Part shown: in pieces, positions 8,967 to 17,224 of the stretch | Numbering within the stretch: position 1 is the first letter of the stretch | How the letters are laid out: every line of letters starts with the position of its first letter | Source: Ilumatobacteraceae bacterium | GTDB lineage: Bacteria; Actinomycetota; Acidimicrobiia; Acidimicrobiales; Ilumatobacteraceae | Length of the DNA: 64,000 bases | Reading direction: 5' to 3' | Assembly: GCA_022843125.1 (NCBI GenBank) | Contig: JALHOG010000010.1 | Span: forward strand, 34,899-98,898 | Program-made: the position numbers and the translations under genes | Notes under the pieces: model-generated | The model's database searches: none | What the model saw: only the letters and a program-made list of their open reading frames with translations | What the model was told of the DNA's origin: nothing

Positions 8967-9743
8967 GTGACAACGGCGAGGTCGCAGAAGACGCTGTCCA
9001 ATCCGCCGCAGGTCCTCACGCAAGCAAGATCGAGCAAGATCGAGCAAGCAACCGGATTCCTCGCATCAGCACAACAGCTCGAAGCAGCCGCGGACTACGG
9101 CGGCGCGGCCACGCAGCTCCGCAGAGCCGTCACGACCGCTGGCGACAGCGCGTGGTACGTGCTCACCGACTCCAACGTCGCGACCCGTTCGAGCTTGACA
9201 GTGGCGAACAGCGATATCGGTGGCCGCGCGTTCACCGGCGCGGCCACGAATCTGTCATCGTGATCCGTCGGCACGCAACTGCCCGTGAACGGGGCACGAG
9301 TCGATCTCATGGTCGGCGCAGCACTCAACGCCACCAACGGCACCGCCGCGAAAGGTTCGATCACCTACGCCACCACGCGCACCCCGACCGTGTGGGCACC
9401 GAACGGTACGATCGCCCAAGCGCCCGCGGCGGTCGACGCCACAGCAACGACCGACGCCCTCCAAGACAGCCTTTGGAAAAGCGGCAGCCACCAACAGCTC
9501 AGCGACACACCCACCAACACCCAAGATCGCGAACTCCGAAGCCGCCTACTCTGGGTCTTCCCCGACGCAACCACCCTCACCATCGGACCCAGCGTCGCAT
9601 GGGAAGGCACGATCCTCGCCCCCAACGCAGCCGTGACCGTCTCCGGTTCGGTCCCCATCCGCGGCACGCTCATCGCCCACAACGTGACTGGCGTCGCCAC
9701 CCTGCGCAGCTACCCCCTAGCCCCACAACTCGAACTCCCTTGA
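8967..9743 (+). pseudogene. Broken choice-of-anchor A family surface protein
   Basis: One reading frame runs from a GTG at 8967 to the stop at 9741-9743, interrupted by a single in-frame TGA at 9261-9263. The segments on both sides join in the family order: a region with NSDIGGRAF, the interrupted SVGTQLP segment, VDLMVGAAL, then a C-terminal block with FPDATTLTIG, WEGTILAPNAAV and GTLIAHN, typical of the choice-of-anchor A domain of secreted actinobacterial proteins. No signal peptide is visible and the first 45 codons do not resemble the family, so the 5' end also seems lost. The alternative is TGA readthrough or a separate short gene starting at GTG 9285, which I consider less likely. Confidence 0.6.
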
Positions 9744-10240
9744 CCACCTCGAACCGCCCTGTTGATCTCCCTTCGAGCGGACGATCGGCAACACCGAAGC
9801 TGCTGCGCGCCGCGGTCGGCTCGATCCTGTGCACCACGGCCGCTGCTGGTTGCGCATCGAGATATGACGGACCCACCGCGTGCGATGTCAACGAGCGGGA
9901 GACGATCCTCAATGCTCGGCTACCGAACAGCGGGGAGCCGTCAGCGCCGTTCGACATCACCGGCACCGGCCAGGTGTTCGTCGCCGTCACCGATGATCCC
10001 ACCTACAACCTCGCCGCCATTGTTCGCAGCGTGAAATCCTTGTATCTCCTCGAGGATGGCGCCGAACCGAGTTACGCACTCGACCCCGACCGCCAACCTG
10101 GAGAATACAGGCAGCCGATCGACCCCGAGATCGAGTTCCAGGACACCAGCGAGTATCGCGTTATCGATGTCGAACCCGGTTCGTACCGGCTGTACAGCAA
10201 CCTCAGTAACCCGATGATCGATGTCGTCCGATGCCCGTAA
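9740..10240 (+). CDS. Putative small lipoprotein
   Basis: A 166-residue protein starting with TTG at 9740, which overlaps the stop of the preceding broken gene by 4 bases (TTGA). Residues 20-37 form a hydrophobic segment ending in the lipobox AAGC (Cys38), so the mature protein should be lipid-anchored outside the membrane. The mature part has paired features such as DITGTGQVFVAVTDD, a cluster rich in Asp and Pro around residue 115, and a terminal Cys-Pro. I recognise no family. The start is uncertain because the frame is open upstream, but the signal peptide and the stop-start overlap favour it. Confidence 0.6.
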   Translation: MTTSNRPVDLPSSGRSATPKLLRAAVGSILCTTAAAGCASRYDGPTACDVNERETILNARLPNSGEPSAPFDITGTGQVFVAVTDDPTYNLAAIVRSVKSLYLLEDGAEPSYALDPDRQPGEYRQPIDPEIEFQDTSEYRVIDVEPGSYRLYSNLSNPMIDVVRCP

Positions 10241-10355
10241 CCCCTCCTGCGACTGCGACATCATCGACTCGCCGGGTGGCAACGAGTGCGAAACGTTGCG
10301 CGAACACGGTCCGGCTCGCAGGTCCCGCCGAGCGCGCCGGTCGTACCGTTCGGCC

Positions 10356-11753
10356 ATGCGCCGGATCGCCACCACCATCGCCGTCGGAGCGCTCGTTCTC
10401 GCCGGCTGCAGCAGCGGCAAGTCGGAGCAGGGCGGCGGGGCCGTCCAGGGGCCGGCCACGCCCGTACCGACTGCGGCCGTCCCGCCCGCTCCCGACGTAC
10501 CGACGGGGCCCAACGACGCCGCGACCGCGGCGTTCGACGAGATCCTCGAGACCATCCCGACCGGTCTGCTCACCCCCGGTCTCATCAGTGAGTTCGCCGC
10601 CGTCGGCGACGCCCGCCACGCCTGGCTGATCAGCGACCTGCTCCGCTTCGCCGGGCCGAGCCCGGAGGCGACCGCGCTGGTCGACGGGTTCGAGTCGTTG
10701 ACGGGCGTCGACGCCGACGACCTCGGGGACGGCGGCGCCAGCCCCTGGAACGCGGTCACCAACCTGCTCATCGCGTGGGACACGCCCGCACCGCCCGACT
10801 ACCAGCGACTGAAGGGCGAACTGTTCACGATCGTCGAGCCCGGCTGGGCGCCGTTCTTCGACGACCCCGATGCCGAGATCGATTGGCGGTGGGTGAGCTG
10901 GGGCGGCGTGTTCATCGACGATCGGCCGCTCGGTGCGACCGACCGCTGCGGCGCCCGCGGCTGCATCCCCGCCCTCGACGATCCGACGCTCGTGCCGGCA
11001 GACGAGGGCGACTACTACCCCGACGATGCGATCGTCTTCGGTGTGACCGAGGGCGACGAGGCGGTCGCGTTCCCGAAGAACGTGATGGAGATCCACGAGA
11101 TGGTGAACATCACGATCGGCGGTCGCCGGTTCGGCATCCCGTACTGCACCCTGTGCGGGTCGGCTCAGGCGTTCTTCGCCGACGAGGTGCCCGCCGGCGT
11201 CGAGGTCCCGATCCTGCGCACCTCGGGTCTGCTGTCGCGCTCCAACAAGGTGATGTACGACCTCGTCACCAGCTCGGTGTTCGACACGTTCACCGGTGAG
11301 GCGGTGAGCGGGCCGCTACGCGAAGCCGGGGTGGCGCTCGAGCAGAACTCGGTGTCGGTGTCGACGTGGGGCGAGTGGAAGGAGGCGCACCCGAACACGA
11401 CAATCGTCGCGGAGGACGGTGGGATCGGTCGCACTTATGAAGCGGATCCGCTCGGCGGTCGTGACGACGACGGGCCGATCTTCCCGGTCGGCGACGTCGA
11501 CCCGCGCCTCGGGGTGCAGGCGGCCGTGGTCGGTGTGGTGCTCGACGACGGGACCACGATCGCGTTCCCGACCCAGCAGGTCCGCTCCGCGATGCTCGAC
11601 GGTGACGAGGTCGAGTTCGACGGTGTCCGCCTCCGCCGCGACGGTGGCGGCTTCATCGCCGTCGTCGACGACGAGGAGGTCGCCGCCCACGAAGCGTTCT
11701 GGTTCGCCTGGAGCCAGTTCCACCCCGACACCCAGCTCTGGACCGCCCCCTGA
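10356..11753 (+). CDS. DUF3179 domain lipoprotein
   Basis: A 465-residue lipoprotein: signal peptide with lipobox LAGC (Cys18), a Pro/Ala linker to about residue 60, a helical region, then the DUF3179 domain. Family landmarks are the segment GVTEGDEAVAFPKNVMEIHEMVN, split here around residues 228-250, the paired Cys of IPYCTLCGSAQAF, and the SGLLSRSNKVMYD and STWGEWKEAHP segments. Function is unknown; the CxxC pair could bind a metal or be redox active. The ATG at 10356 lies 6 bases after a TACCGT -10 box (10344-10349), suggesting a leaderless transcript and rejecting an upstream in-frame start that lacks a signal peptide. Confidence 0.88.
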   Translation: MRRIATTIAVGALVLAGCSSGKSEQGGGAVQGPATPVPTAAVPPAPDVPTGPNDAATAAFDEILETIPTGLLTPGLISEFAAVGDARHAWLISDLLRFAGPSPEATALVDGFESLTGVDADDLGDGGASPWNAVTNLLIAWDTPAPPDYQRLKGELFTIVEPGWAPFFDDPDAEIDWRWVSWGGVFIDDRPLGATDRCGARGCIPALDDPTLVPADEGDYYPDDAIVFGVTEGDEAVAFPKNVMEIHEMVNITIGGRRFGIPYCTLCGSAQAFFADEVPAGVEVPILRTSGLLSRSNKVMYDLVTSSVFDTFTGEAVSGPLREAGVALEQNSVSVSTWGEWKEAHPNTTIVAEDGGIGRTYEADPLGGRDDDGPIFPVGDVDPRLGVQAAVVGVVLDDGTTIAFPTQQVRSAMLDGDEVEFDGVRLRRDGGGFIAVVDDEEVAAHEAFWFAWSQFHPDTQLWTAP

Positions 11754-11772
11754 CCCGCCCGCCCGCCGCCCC

Positions 11773-12342
11773 TCATCGAGCCGACAGCGGGAGTCTGCCC
11801 CAGGCGTCGAGGCGGTCCTCGCGGCCGTCTCGGGAAAGACGGACCGAGCACACGCTTCCACGCGGCGAGCACTCGATCTCGATGTGGATACCGGCGTCAC
11901 GCAGAGCGAGTGAGGAGTTGCCGATCAACGCCAAACCGCGACCGGCCGGAAGTGCGACAAGCGAAGCCGCCCCTTTCGCCGAACTCGATGCGGTCAGCAC
12001 GCTTCCGCCGATCGCGTCCTGTCGAGCCTCCACGAAACACAACCGTCGAAAGCCGCCATCGGTGTGCAGACGTATCCGGACCTGCCCAACGATCGCGCCG
12101 GCGACGATGATCACGACGAGCACGGTCAACCACGTCGCCACGGAGCCGTCGTTGACGTTGCGCGCGAGCAGGAGCATGGCCATACCGAGTGCCAACGACC
12201 CGCCCGCCCTCCACCACGCTCGCAACCGCGACCGTACGACGCGCTGATACCGCACGACACTGAGTTCACCGTCGTCGTCGAGGAGGTCTTCTTCGACTCC
12301 CAGGACCTGAGCCAGGGGGATGCGAGTACCAGGGCTCAGCAT
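11773..12342 (-). CDS. Hypothetical two-helix membrane protein
   Basis: A 189-residue protein of unknown function. It has an acidic N-terminal region with the segment LGVEEDLLDDDGELS, two adjacent hydrophobic helices (about 48-62 and 70-88) forming a hairpin, and a soluble C-terminal domain of about 100 residues ending in RLPLSAR. The ATG sits 7 bases after a TACGCT -10 box (12350-12355), which supports both the start and the reality of the gene. It is the last of a run of small minus-strand membrane or lipoprotein genes (11773-13818). Confidence 0.65.
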   Translation of the reverse strand: MLSPGTRIPLAQVLGVEEDLLDDDGELSVVRYQRVVRSRLRAWWRAGGSLALGMAMLLLARNVNDGSVATWLTVLVVIIVAGAIVGQVRIRLHTDGGFRRLCFVEARQDAIGGSVLTASSSAKGAASLVALPAGRGLALIGNSSLALRDAGIHIEIECSPRGSVCSVRLSRDGREDRLDAWGRLPLSAR

Positions 12343-12412
12343 GCCGCGCAGCGTACGCGCGCGGCTTCCTGGCCCGGAGCCCGGTCAGGCTGGTTGGCGT
12401 AGTTCCACTCGT

Positions 12413-12802
12413 TCATGGGTTGAACGGCAGCCCAGCCTCGTCGAGCATCGTCATCACCTCGACCGGGCACTCCCGCCGGAGGCGAATGCTGTATTCGTCG
12501 TCGGTGCCCGCCCGATCCCACACCTCGGTTGCGACGACGACCCCGAACTCGCGGTCTGCCGAGCCGTCGGACGACAACCACCTCAGTGCAACGTCGACGG
12601 TGGCGCATCCGTCCTCACGATCGGTACCGCTGTCGCCGCGATCAACCAGCGAGTCGATCACCATCACGAGCGCCACCACAGCGAAGACGCCTGCGAGTGG
12701 GAACAGGAGCACGTGGAGCAAGCCGTACTTGATGCCGACGGCGGTGTCAGCCTCGGGCGTTCCCCTCGTAACGCCTTCTGTATCGGCGCGACCAGTCGGC
12801 AA
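12413..12802 (-). CDS. Hypothetical single-helix membrane protein
   Basis: Up to 129 residues from a TTG at 12802. A GTG at 12712 would give 99 residues and starts just before the only membrane helix (VLLFPLAGVFAVVALVMV), so the shorter form is a real alternative. The rest is a soluble domain with two Cys (DGCATVDVAL and RRECPVEVM) and the ending LPFNP. No family was recognised. The neighbours are similarly small membrane proteins, and the N-terminal codons of the long form overlap the tiny frame at 12747-12851. Confidence 0.5.
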   Translation of the reverse strand: MPTGRADTEGVTRGTPEADTAVGIKYGLLHVLLFPLAGVFAVVALVMVIDSLVDRGDSGTDREDGCATVDVALRWLSSDGSADREFGVVVATEVWDRAGTDDEYSIRLRRECPVEVMTMLDEAGLPFNP

Positions 12803-12851
12803 GCGCGGCTGTCACCACCGCCAGGATCAAAACTGCCACCGCACCCGTCAC
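12747..12851 (-). CDS. Tiny membrane peptide or displaced C-terminal part of upstream gene
   Basis: A 34-residue frame starting with GTG that overlaps the stop of the gene at 12848-13114 (GTGA). It consists of one hydrophobic helix (VTGAVAVLILAVVTAALADW) followed by an Arg-rich tail. Either it is a coupled small membrane peptide, or a one-base frameshift has separated it from the upstream protein, which would otherwise have the helix, soluble domain, helix arrangement seen in DUF3592-like proteins. The sequence alone does not decide. Confidence 0.35.
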   Translation of the reverse strand: MTGAVAVLILAVVTAALADWSRRYRRRYEGNARG

Positions 12852-13114
12852 GGCACGATTCCGTACGGGTGAGCGTTGTACTCGTCGTCCAGTCCTGCGA
12901 CCACGCGCTGAACGACCGCACCGCCATGAACGGGCGTCGCTACGCACACTTCGGCGTATTGCCAGGCGCCGCCACGATCGAGCCGGAACCGAGACATCCT
13001 CACGAAGTGACAGCCCGGACGGACGCCACGAGTCGTGTCCGGCTTCGGGTGGCAAGAGGCGAAGAGTGCCGCAACACCCTGGGCGATGAACCCGACACCT
13101 ACGACAAGCGCCAT
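12848..13114 (-). CDS. Hypothetical membrane protein, possibly frameshifted
   Basis: An 88-residue protein with one N-terminal hydrophobic helix (VVGVGFIAQGVAALFA) and a soluble segment containing YAEVCVATPV and DDEYNAHPYG. It stops abruptly, and the next frame continues with a membrane helix and basic tail (12747-12851). A protein joined across this point would have two helices flanking an outer domain. No firm family assignment is possible. Confidence 0.45.
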   Translation of the reverse strand: MALVVGVGFIAQGVAALFASCHPKPDTTRGVRPGCHFVRMSRFRLDRGGAWQYAEVCVATPVHGGAVVQRVVAGLDDEYNAHPYGIVP

Positions 13115-13152
13115 CGCCGCCTACCCCGCCGACTCCGGCTGTTGCGACGCCG

Positions 13153-13818
13153 TCATGCGTTGTCGTCCCCGGTGAGCAGTCGGGCGCAGTCGGACTTCTC
13201 GATCGACGCGGTGTCGGTCGAGCCGGCGACCTGGTACTCGACAGTCGAGTACTGGCCCGGCAAGCCCTCGAAGTCGACCGATTCGAGGCGGGCGGCGTCC
13301 ACCACGACGAGTCGTTGCACAGTCAGAGTCTCGTTCTGCACATACACCGCGAACCGGTCGAGCGCATCGTCCGACGGCGGCTCGGCCCGCAGACGCACAT
13401 ACTTCTCCGCCACCGCCACCTCCACACGGGCCCGCCGCGCCACCTGCTCGACGTCGAACTCGTCGCCCTGCTCGAACCACAGCGACTCGATCCGCTCGAC
13501 GTTCTCGCGACTGACCTCCCCGGACACCACGATCTCCGCCGCCCGCACCAAGTCGGTCCGCGACGACACCACCAACTCGGGGCCGACCGACCAGTCGCCG
13601 GCATGGCCGAGCAACGAATGACACGCCGCCCCCGCCACGTCCCGCTCCGTCAAACGTCGCTCCCCACGCAGCATCGTCGACAGCGACGAGTCCTCGACGA
13701 CGAACTCGCCCGGACGCACCGCCATGAACACCACCGACTCCTCGACCGCGGGATCGAGCCCGCCACACCCGGCAGTCACGACCACCACGGCGCAGCACGC
13801 CAACACCACACGCATCAT
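13153..13818 (-). CDS. Putative lipoprotein of unknown function
   Basis: A 221-residue protein starting MMRVVLACC, with a signal peptide ending in lipobox TAGC (Cys18). The mature part is rich in Val, Glu and Arg, and has the segments TERDVAGAACHSLLGHAG and VEQVARRARVEVAVAEKYVRLRAEPP, the latter a likely long helix. The C-terminal region contains EYQVAGSTDTASIEKSDCARLL. I recognise no family. A GTG at 13830 in the same frame is an alternative start that would add four residues. Confidence 0.6.
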   Translation of the reverse strand: MMRVVLACCAVVVVTAGCGGLDPAVEESVVFMAVRPGEFVVEDSSLSTMLRGERRLTERDVAGAACHSLLGHAGDWSVGPELVVSSRTDLVRAAEIVVSGEVSRENVERIESLWFEQGDEFDVEQVARRARVEVAVAEKYVRLRAEPPSDDALDRFAVYVQNETLTVQRLVVVDAARLESVDFEGLPGQYSTVEYQVAGSTDTASIEKSDCARLLTGDDNA

Positions 13819-13848
13819 CGGCACTCTCACATCATCGAGCGCCCCTCA

Positions 13849-14223
13849 TCAGACGGTCTCGCCCGCTTCTGCCGCCAGCCGGAGCGCGTCGTCGAACGTC
13901 GCGACGTCGAGACCGTGCGCCTGCGCGCACGCGAGGACGACGCAATCGGGCATCTTCAAGCCGGTCGCCACCCGGAGCCTCGCCAGTGCCAACGGGTCGA
14001 GGGGGCGGCTCGACACCATCATCCCGATCGCCTCCAAGCGAGCGACGACGTCGCTCTCACGTCCGCTGCGCGCCGGGTGCACCAGGACGTCGGCCAACGT
14101 CAACGGATGCACGACGAACCGCTCGACCGACGACAGCACGTCGATCGCTTCGACGTGGTGGGCGTCTCGGTCGTCGAGCCAGCCGATGAGCACGCTCGCG
14201 TCGACGGCGATCAACTCGGCCAC
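13849..14223 (-). CDS. PIN domain ribonuclease toxin (VapC-like)
   Basis: A 124-residue PIN-domain protein, expected to be a Mg-dependent RNase toxin. The acidic active-site residues are visible: Asp8 in IAVDASVLIGWL, Glu/Asp in HHVEAIDVL and TLADVLVHP, Asp in MPDCVVLACAQ, and Asp in VATFDDALRLA. The start overlaps the end of the upstream antitoxin gene by 13 bases, the usual arrangement of a VapBC operon, in which the antitoxin is made first and represses the operon. The RNA target is unknown. Confidence 0.88.
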   Translation of the reverse strand: MAELIAVDASVLIGWLDDRDAHHVEAIDVLSSVERFVVHPLTLADVLVHPARSGRESDVVARLEAIGMMVSSRPLDPLALARLRVATGLKMPDCVVLACAQAHGLDVATFDDALRLAAEAGETV

Positions 14224-14450
14224 TCGTCGCTCAGCGCCTCGCGGGAGCGGTCCGGGTAGTGCTCCCCACCTGCCAACGCTTCCACGAGCTCCCGACGGGG
14301 TCGATCACTCATCGCCTCATGACCACGGCGAATCAACATCGTCACCAAGGCGGACGGGCTGAGCTCCGGATGCAACCGCTGCTCGACTGCGAGGATCTGC
14401 TCGAGGTCACCGGTCGCCGTGATGGTGATCCGCTGCTTGATCGTCGGCAT
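14211..14450 (-). CDS. VapB-type antitoxin
   Basis: A 79-residue partner of the PIN toxin. It starts at ATG 14450 with PTIKQRITITATGD, a short beta strand typical of ribbon-helix-helix DNA-binding antitoxins, then helices (LEQILAVEQRLHPEL, SALVTMLIRRGHEAM) and a flexible acidic C-terminus (REALSDEWPS) that would wrap the toxin. An in-frame upstream start adds a Cys-rich leader that does not fit the family. Overlap with the toxin gene supports the pairing. Confidence 0.75.
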   Translation of the reverse strand: MPTIKQRITITATGDLEQILAVEQRLHPELSPSALVTMLIRRGHEAMSDRPRRELVEALAGGEHYPDRSREALSDEWPS

Positions 14451-14607
14451 CACACAAGTGAAACACCGACAGGCAGCCCGGTGTCGCACCCACCCGACGG
14501 CCGAGGGGGGCAGCGGTTGTTGAGGTGGGTGAGGTCGGGGGCGTGAAGGACGTCGCCGCTGTCGGCTCGGCCCAAGGGGCGGTCACCCTGGCCCGCCGGT
14601 GCTGTGG

Positions 14608-15108
14608 TCAGTGATTCCCCGGCGGTGGCGATTCGGGCTCCGAGTCGGCCGACCCCAGGCCGAGGTCCTCGATGTCGGCCAGATCCCTCAGGCGACCGGT
14701 CGCGAGCTTGTTGCGGCGAAGTTCGGCGCGCCCGATCACGGGCACCTCGACATCGCCGATCCGCACCAGCACCCGATGCTCGTACGCGTCGTCAAACTCG
14801 ACCCCGCTCACGAACGTCAGCAGATCGATCCGCTGAGGCTCACGACCCAGCTGGACCACCACGTCATCGGCAAGGAAGTCCTCGACGGCCAACCCGAGAC
14901 CACCGAACCCGAAATCACCCAACGCTTCGATGATCCGACTGGCGTTGTCCGGGTCGACCCGCACCCACACATCGAGATCCTTCGTGTAGCGCGGATGGCC
15001 ATGCGCCGCAACGGCGTAGCCCCCGACGATCAGGAACCGGACGTCACGATCGATGAAGCACGCGATGAACTCGCTGAAGTCGCGGTTCAGCTCCATCGGT
15101 CCACCCAT
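14608..15108 (-). CDS. Nucleotidyltransferase (AbiEii/DUF6036-like)
   Basis: A 166-residue minimal nucleotidyltransferase. The catalytic pattern GG...DxD is visible: FLIVGGYAVAAHGHPR then TKDLDVWV, with a later acidic residue in RIDLLTFVSGVEF. Such enzymes are often toxins that modify tRNA or proteins and are paired with a small cognate protein. Here the upstream gene (15044-15226) overlaps this start. Biological role and target are inferred, not shown. Confidence 0.8.
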   Translation of the reverse strand: MGGPMELNRDFSEFIACFIDRDVRFLIVGGYAVAAHGHPRYTKDLDVWVRVDPDNASRIIEALGDFGFGGLGLAVEDFLADDVVVQLGREPQRIDLLTFVSGVEFDDAYEHRVLVRIGDVEVPVIGRAELRRNKLATGRLRDLADIEDLGLGSADSEPESPPPGNH

Positions 15109-15226
15109 GATGCTCCCGTCGAAGCTCCTCGACCATCGCCAACCGCTCCGCCATCGGCCGCGTCACCCAGTAACGCCAAGGTTCATCAGGCTCCGACAAC
15201 CGCCTGACCGTGACCATGCGCTCCAC
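15044..15226 (-). CDS. Small partner protein of the nucleotidyltransferase
   Basis: A 60-residue basic protein with the pattern RYWVTRPMAERLAMVEELRR and the ending PRLQRVHRVLHR. Short proteins with this RPxxERLxxVEELRR...PRLQRV pattern commonly sit directly upstream of AbiEii-like nucleotidyltransferases and overlap them, suggesting a cognate antitoxin or regulator. The start GTG at 15224-15226 lies 6 bases after TAGGCT (15233-15238), consistent with a leaderless message for the two-gene unit. Confidence 0.65.
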   Translation of the reverse strand: MERMVTVRRLSEPDEPWRYWVTRPMAERLAMVEELRREHHGWTDGAEPRLQRVHRVLHRS

Positions 15227-15328
15227 CGCTCCAGCCTACCCGGCCCCCAAACCTGACGCCGTGAACCAGCCCTCGGGCAGGTTCGATCAGGTGTCACCGG
15301 AAGGTGCAGCAGACCCAGGCTGGCATCG

Positions 15329-16264
15329 TCAGAGCAGGACGTCGACGGTCATCGCCAGGAAGAGCAGGGTGACGTAGGTGATCGAGTAGCCGAACACCCG
15401 CATCGAGTTGGCGGCGGTGGGCCGCTGCGACAGCCAGATGGTGGCGGCGATGAAGATCGCACCGAGCACCACGGCGGCGACGGTGTACAGCACACCGAGA
15501 TCGGCCACCGGAACCAGGATCAGCGTGCACGCCACCATCGCCAGCGTGTGGCCGATCATCTGGCGCACGGCGTGCTCGAACGGCACGACGGCCGGGAGCA
15601 TCGGGACGTTGGCGGCGCGGTAGTCGTCGGCGTACTTGATCGCCAGCGCCCAGAAGTGCGGCGGCGTCCAGAAGAACATCGCCGCGAACAGCACGAACGG
15701 CGCCCACGCCAGCGAGTTCTGCACCGCCGCCCAGCCCACCAGCACCGGCACGGCGCCAGCGGCGCCACCGATCACGATGTTCTGACGGCTCGTGCGCTTC
15801 AACCACAGCGTGTACACCCCGACGTAGAACGCGGTCGCCGACAGCGCCAGCACGGCCGACAGCAGGTTGGCCCCCGCCCACAGCACGGCGAACGCCACCA
15901 CCTCGAGCGCCACCGCGAAGATGAGCGCGTTGCGGGGGGCGATCACGCCGGTGACGAGCGGCCGGTTCCGGGTGCGCTCCATCAGGCTGTCGATGTCGCG
16001 ATCGACGTACATGTTGATCGCATTGGCGCCGCCGGCGGCGAGGGTGCCGCCGATCAGGGTGACGATGACGAGCCAGGTGGAGGGCCAGCCCCCCTCGGCG
16101 AGCACCATGGTGGGCACGGTGGTGATCAGCAGCAGCTCGATGATCCGCGGCTTGGTGAGCGCCACATAGGCGCCGACCGTCGTGGTTGCCGTGCGCCGTG
16201 ACCCGTGGGCGACGCCACCGGGGGCGAGCCGCGAGGGCACGAGAGGGCGGCTGCCGACGGACAT
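15329..16264 (-). CDS. ctaB: Protoheme IX farnesyltransferase (heme O synthase)
   Basis: A 311-residue polytopic UbiA-family prenyltransferase that converts heme B to heme O for the heme-copper oxidase. Family motifs are TKPRIIELLLITT, NMYVDRDID (Asp-rich site), RTRNRPLVTG, YTLWLKRTSRQNIVIGGAAGAVP, FFWTPPHFWALAIKYADDY and VPMLPAV. Start: MSVGSRP at 16264 lies 7 bases after a TACGAT -10 box (16272-16277), which makes it preferable to an ATG 9 bases upstream that would lie inside the box. It serves the oxidase encoded at 1-6116. Confidence 0.96.
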   Translation of the reverse strand: MSVGSRPLVPSRLAPGGVAHGSRRTATTTVGAYVALTKPRIIELLLITTVPTMVLAEGGWPSTWLVIVTLIGGTLAAGGANAINMYVDRDIDSLMERTRNRPLVTGVIAPRNALIFAVALEVVAFAVLWAGANLLSAVLALSATAFYVGVYTLWLKRTSRQNIVIGGAAGAVPVLVGWAAVQNSLAWAPFVLFAAMFFWTPPHFWALAIKYADDYRAANVPMLPAVVPFEHAVRQMIGHTLAMVACTLILVPVADLGVLYTVAAVVLGAIFIAATIWLSQRPTAANSMRVFGYSITYVTLLFLAMTVDVLL

Positions 16265-16386
16265 TCCTGCCATCGTACGGTGGCGCCGACGAGGCGGCCA
16301 ACAGCGAGCGGGGTATCTCACGCAGAACGTGACGGAAGCAACCGTCGTGGCGTCGCCGACGGCACCCGCCCGGGCACAATGGGGCG

Positions 16387-16695
16387 GTGCCGACGACGCT
16401 GCAGCCGACCCGGGTCGAGGAGCCCGATCAGGCCGAGTCGACGGCGACCGACAACCCGTGGATCGTCCTGGTCTGGAACGACCCGGTCAACCTGATGAGC
16501 TACGTCACCTACGTGCTCCAGAAGCTGTTCGGCTACTCGCTCGAGAAGGCCACCGAGCTGATGCTCGACGTGCACCACAAGGGCCGGGCCGTCGTTGCCA
16601 ACGGCAACCGTGAGCAGGCCGAGATGCACGTGTTCCGCCTGCACGAGCACGGGTTGTGGGCGACGATGCAGAAAGACGGCGGCGAGCACGAATGA
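16387..16695 (+). CDS. clpS: ATP-dependent Clp protease adaptor ClpS
   Basis: A 102-residue N-recognin that delivers N-end-rule substrates to the Clp ATPase. Recognised from WIVLVWNDPVNLMSYVTYVL, in which the Asn-Asp-Pro segment binds the substrate N-terminal residue, and from HHKGRAVVANGNREQAEMHVF. It starts at GTG 16387, 6 bases after CACAAT (16375-16380), a plausible -10. A DUF2017 gene follows after 16 bases, the usual actinobacterial order. Confidence 0.95.
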   Translation: MPTTLQPTRVEEPDQAESTATDNPWIVLVWNDPVNLMSYVTYVLQKLFGYSLEKATELMLDVHHKGRAVVANGNREQAEMHVFRLHEHGLWATMQKDGGEHE

Positions 16696-16711
16696 GCGAG
16701 AGGCCGTTCCG

Positions 16712-17206
16712 ATGAGGCGTCGCCGCAACAGCGGCCCGATCCGCAGCGACGGCGACGGGTTCGTGATCGACATCGGCGCCGAGGAGTCCGAGTTGATCCG
16801 GCGTCTGCTCGGTGACCTGCGGGCGATTCTCAGCGAGGACGCTCCGGACAGCGGGGCGCGCCTCCTGCTCGTGCGCTTGTTCCCGGTGGTCTACGCCGAC
16901 GATCCGGAGGCCGAGGCCGAGTACCAGCGCCTCATGCGCGAGGAGCTCGTCGAGTCGAAGCTGGCGGCGATGCAGCTCGTCGACGACGCGCTCGGCGGCG
17001 ACGGCCGGGTCGACGAAGGGCGCCTGATCGCGTTCATGCAGTCGATCAACTCGATCCGGCTCGTGCTCGGCACGATGCTCGGCGTCAGCGACGACCCCGC
17101 CGAAGACGAGGTCACCCCGGGCCTCGAGGGCTCGGCCGAGTACCACCTGTACGCCTACCTCAGCTGGCTGCTCGAGCACACGGTCCAGGCCCTGTCGCGG
17201 GCCTGA
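16712..17206 (+). CDS. DUF2017 family protein
   Basis: A 164-residue acidic, mostly helical protein of the actinobacterial DUF2017 family, which is regularly found next to clpS; its function is unknown. Segments matching the family are SELIRRLLGDLR, RLFPVVYADDPEAEAEYQRLMRE, FMQSINSIRLVLGTMLGV and the terminal YLSWLLEHTVQAL. The ATG at 16712 is preceded by GAGAGG, a suitable ribosome binding site. Co-transcription with clpS is likely. Confidence 0.9.
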   Translation: MRRRRNSGPIRSDGDGFVIDIGAEESELIRRLLGDLRAILSEDAPDSGARLLLVRLFPVVYADDPEAEAEYQRLMREELVESKLAAMQLVDDALGGDGRVDEGRLIAFMQSINSIRLVLGTMLGVSDDPAEDEVTPGLEGSAEYHLYAYLSWLLEHTVQALSRA

Positions 17207-17224
17207 CGCCGCGCCGATGACGCC

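Noticed and set aside
9261..9263. TGA as a selenocysteine or readthrough codon
   Set aside because: No downstream selenocysteine element or family Cys at this position is evident, and the gene also lacks a proper 5' end, so decay is simpler.
8201..9700. Long plus-strand frame opposite the HNH gene and running into the lipoprotein
   Set aside because: Only the last 166 codons (from TTG 9740) look like a protein; the earlier part is the shadow of the HNH gene and an out-of-frame reading of the broken surface gene.
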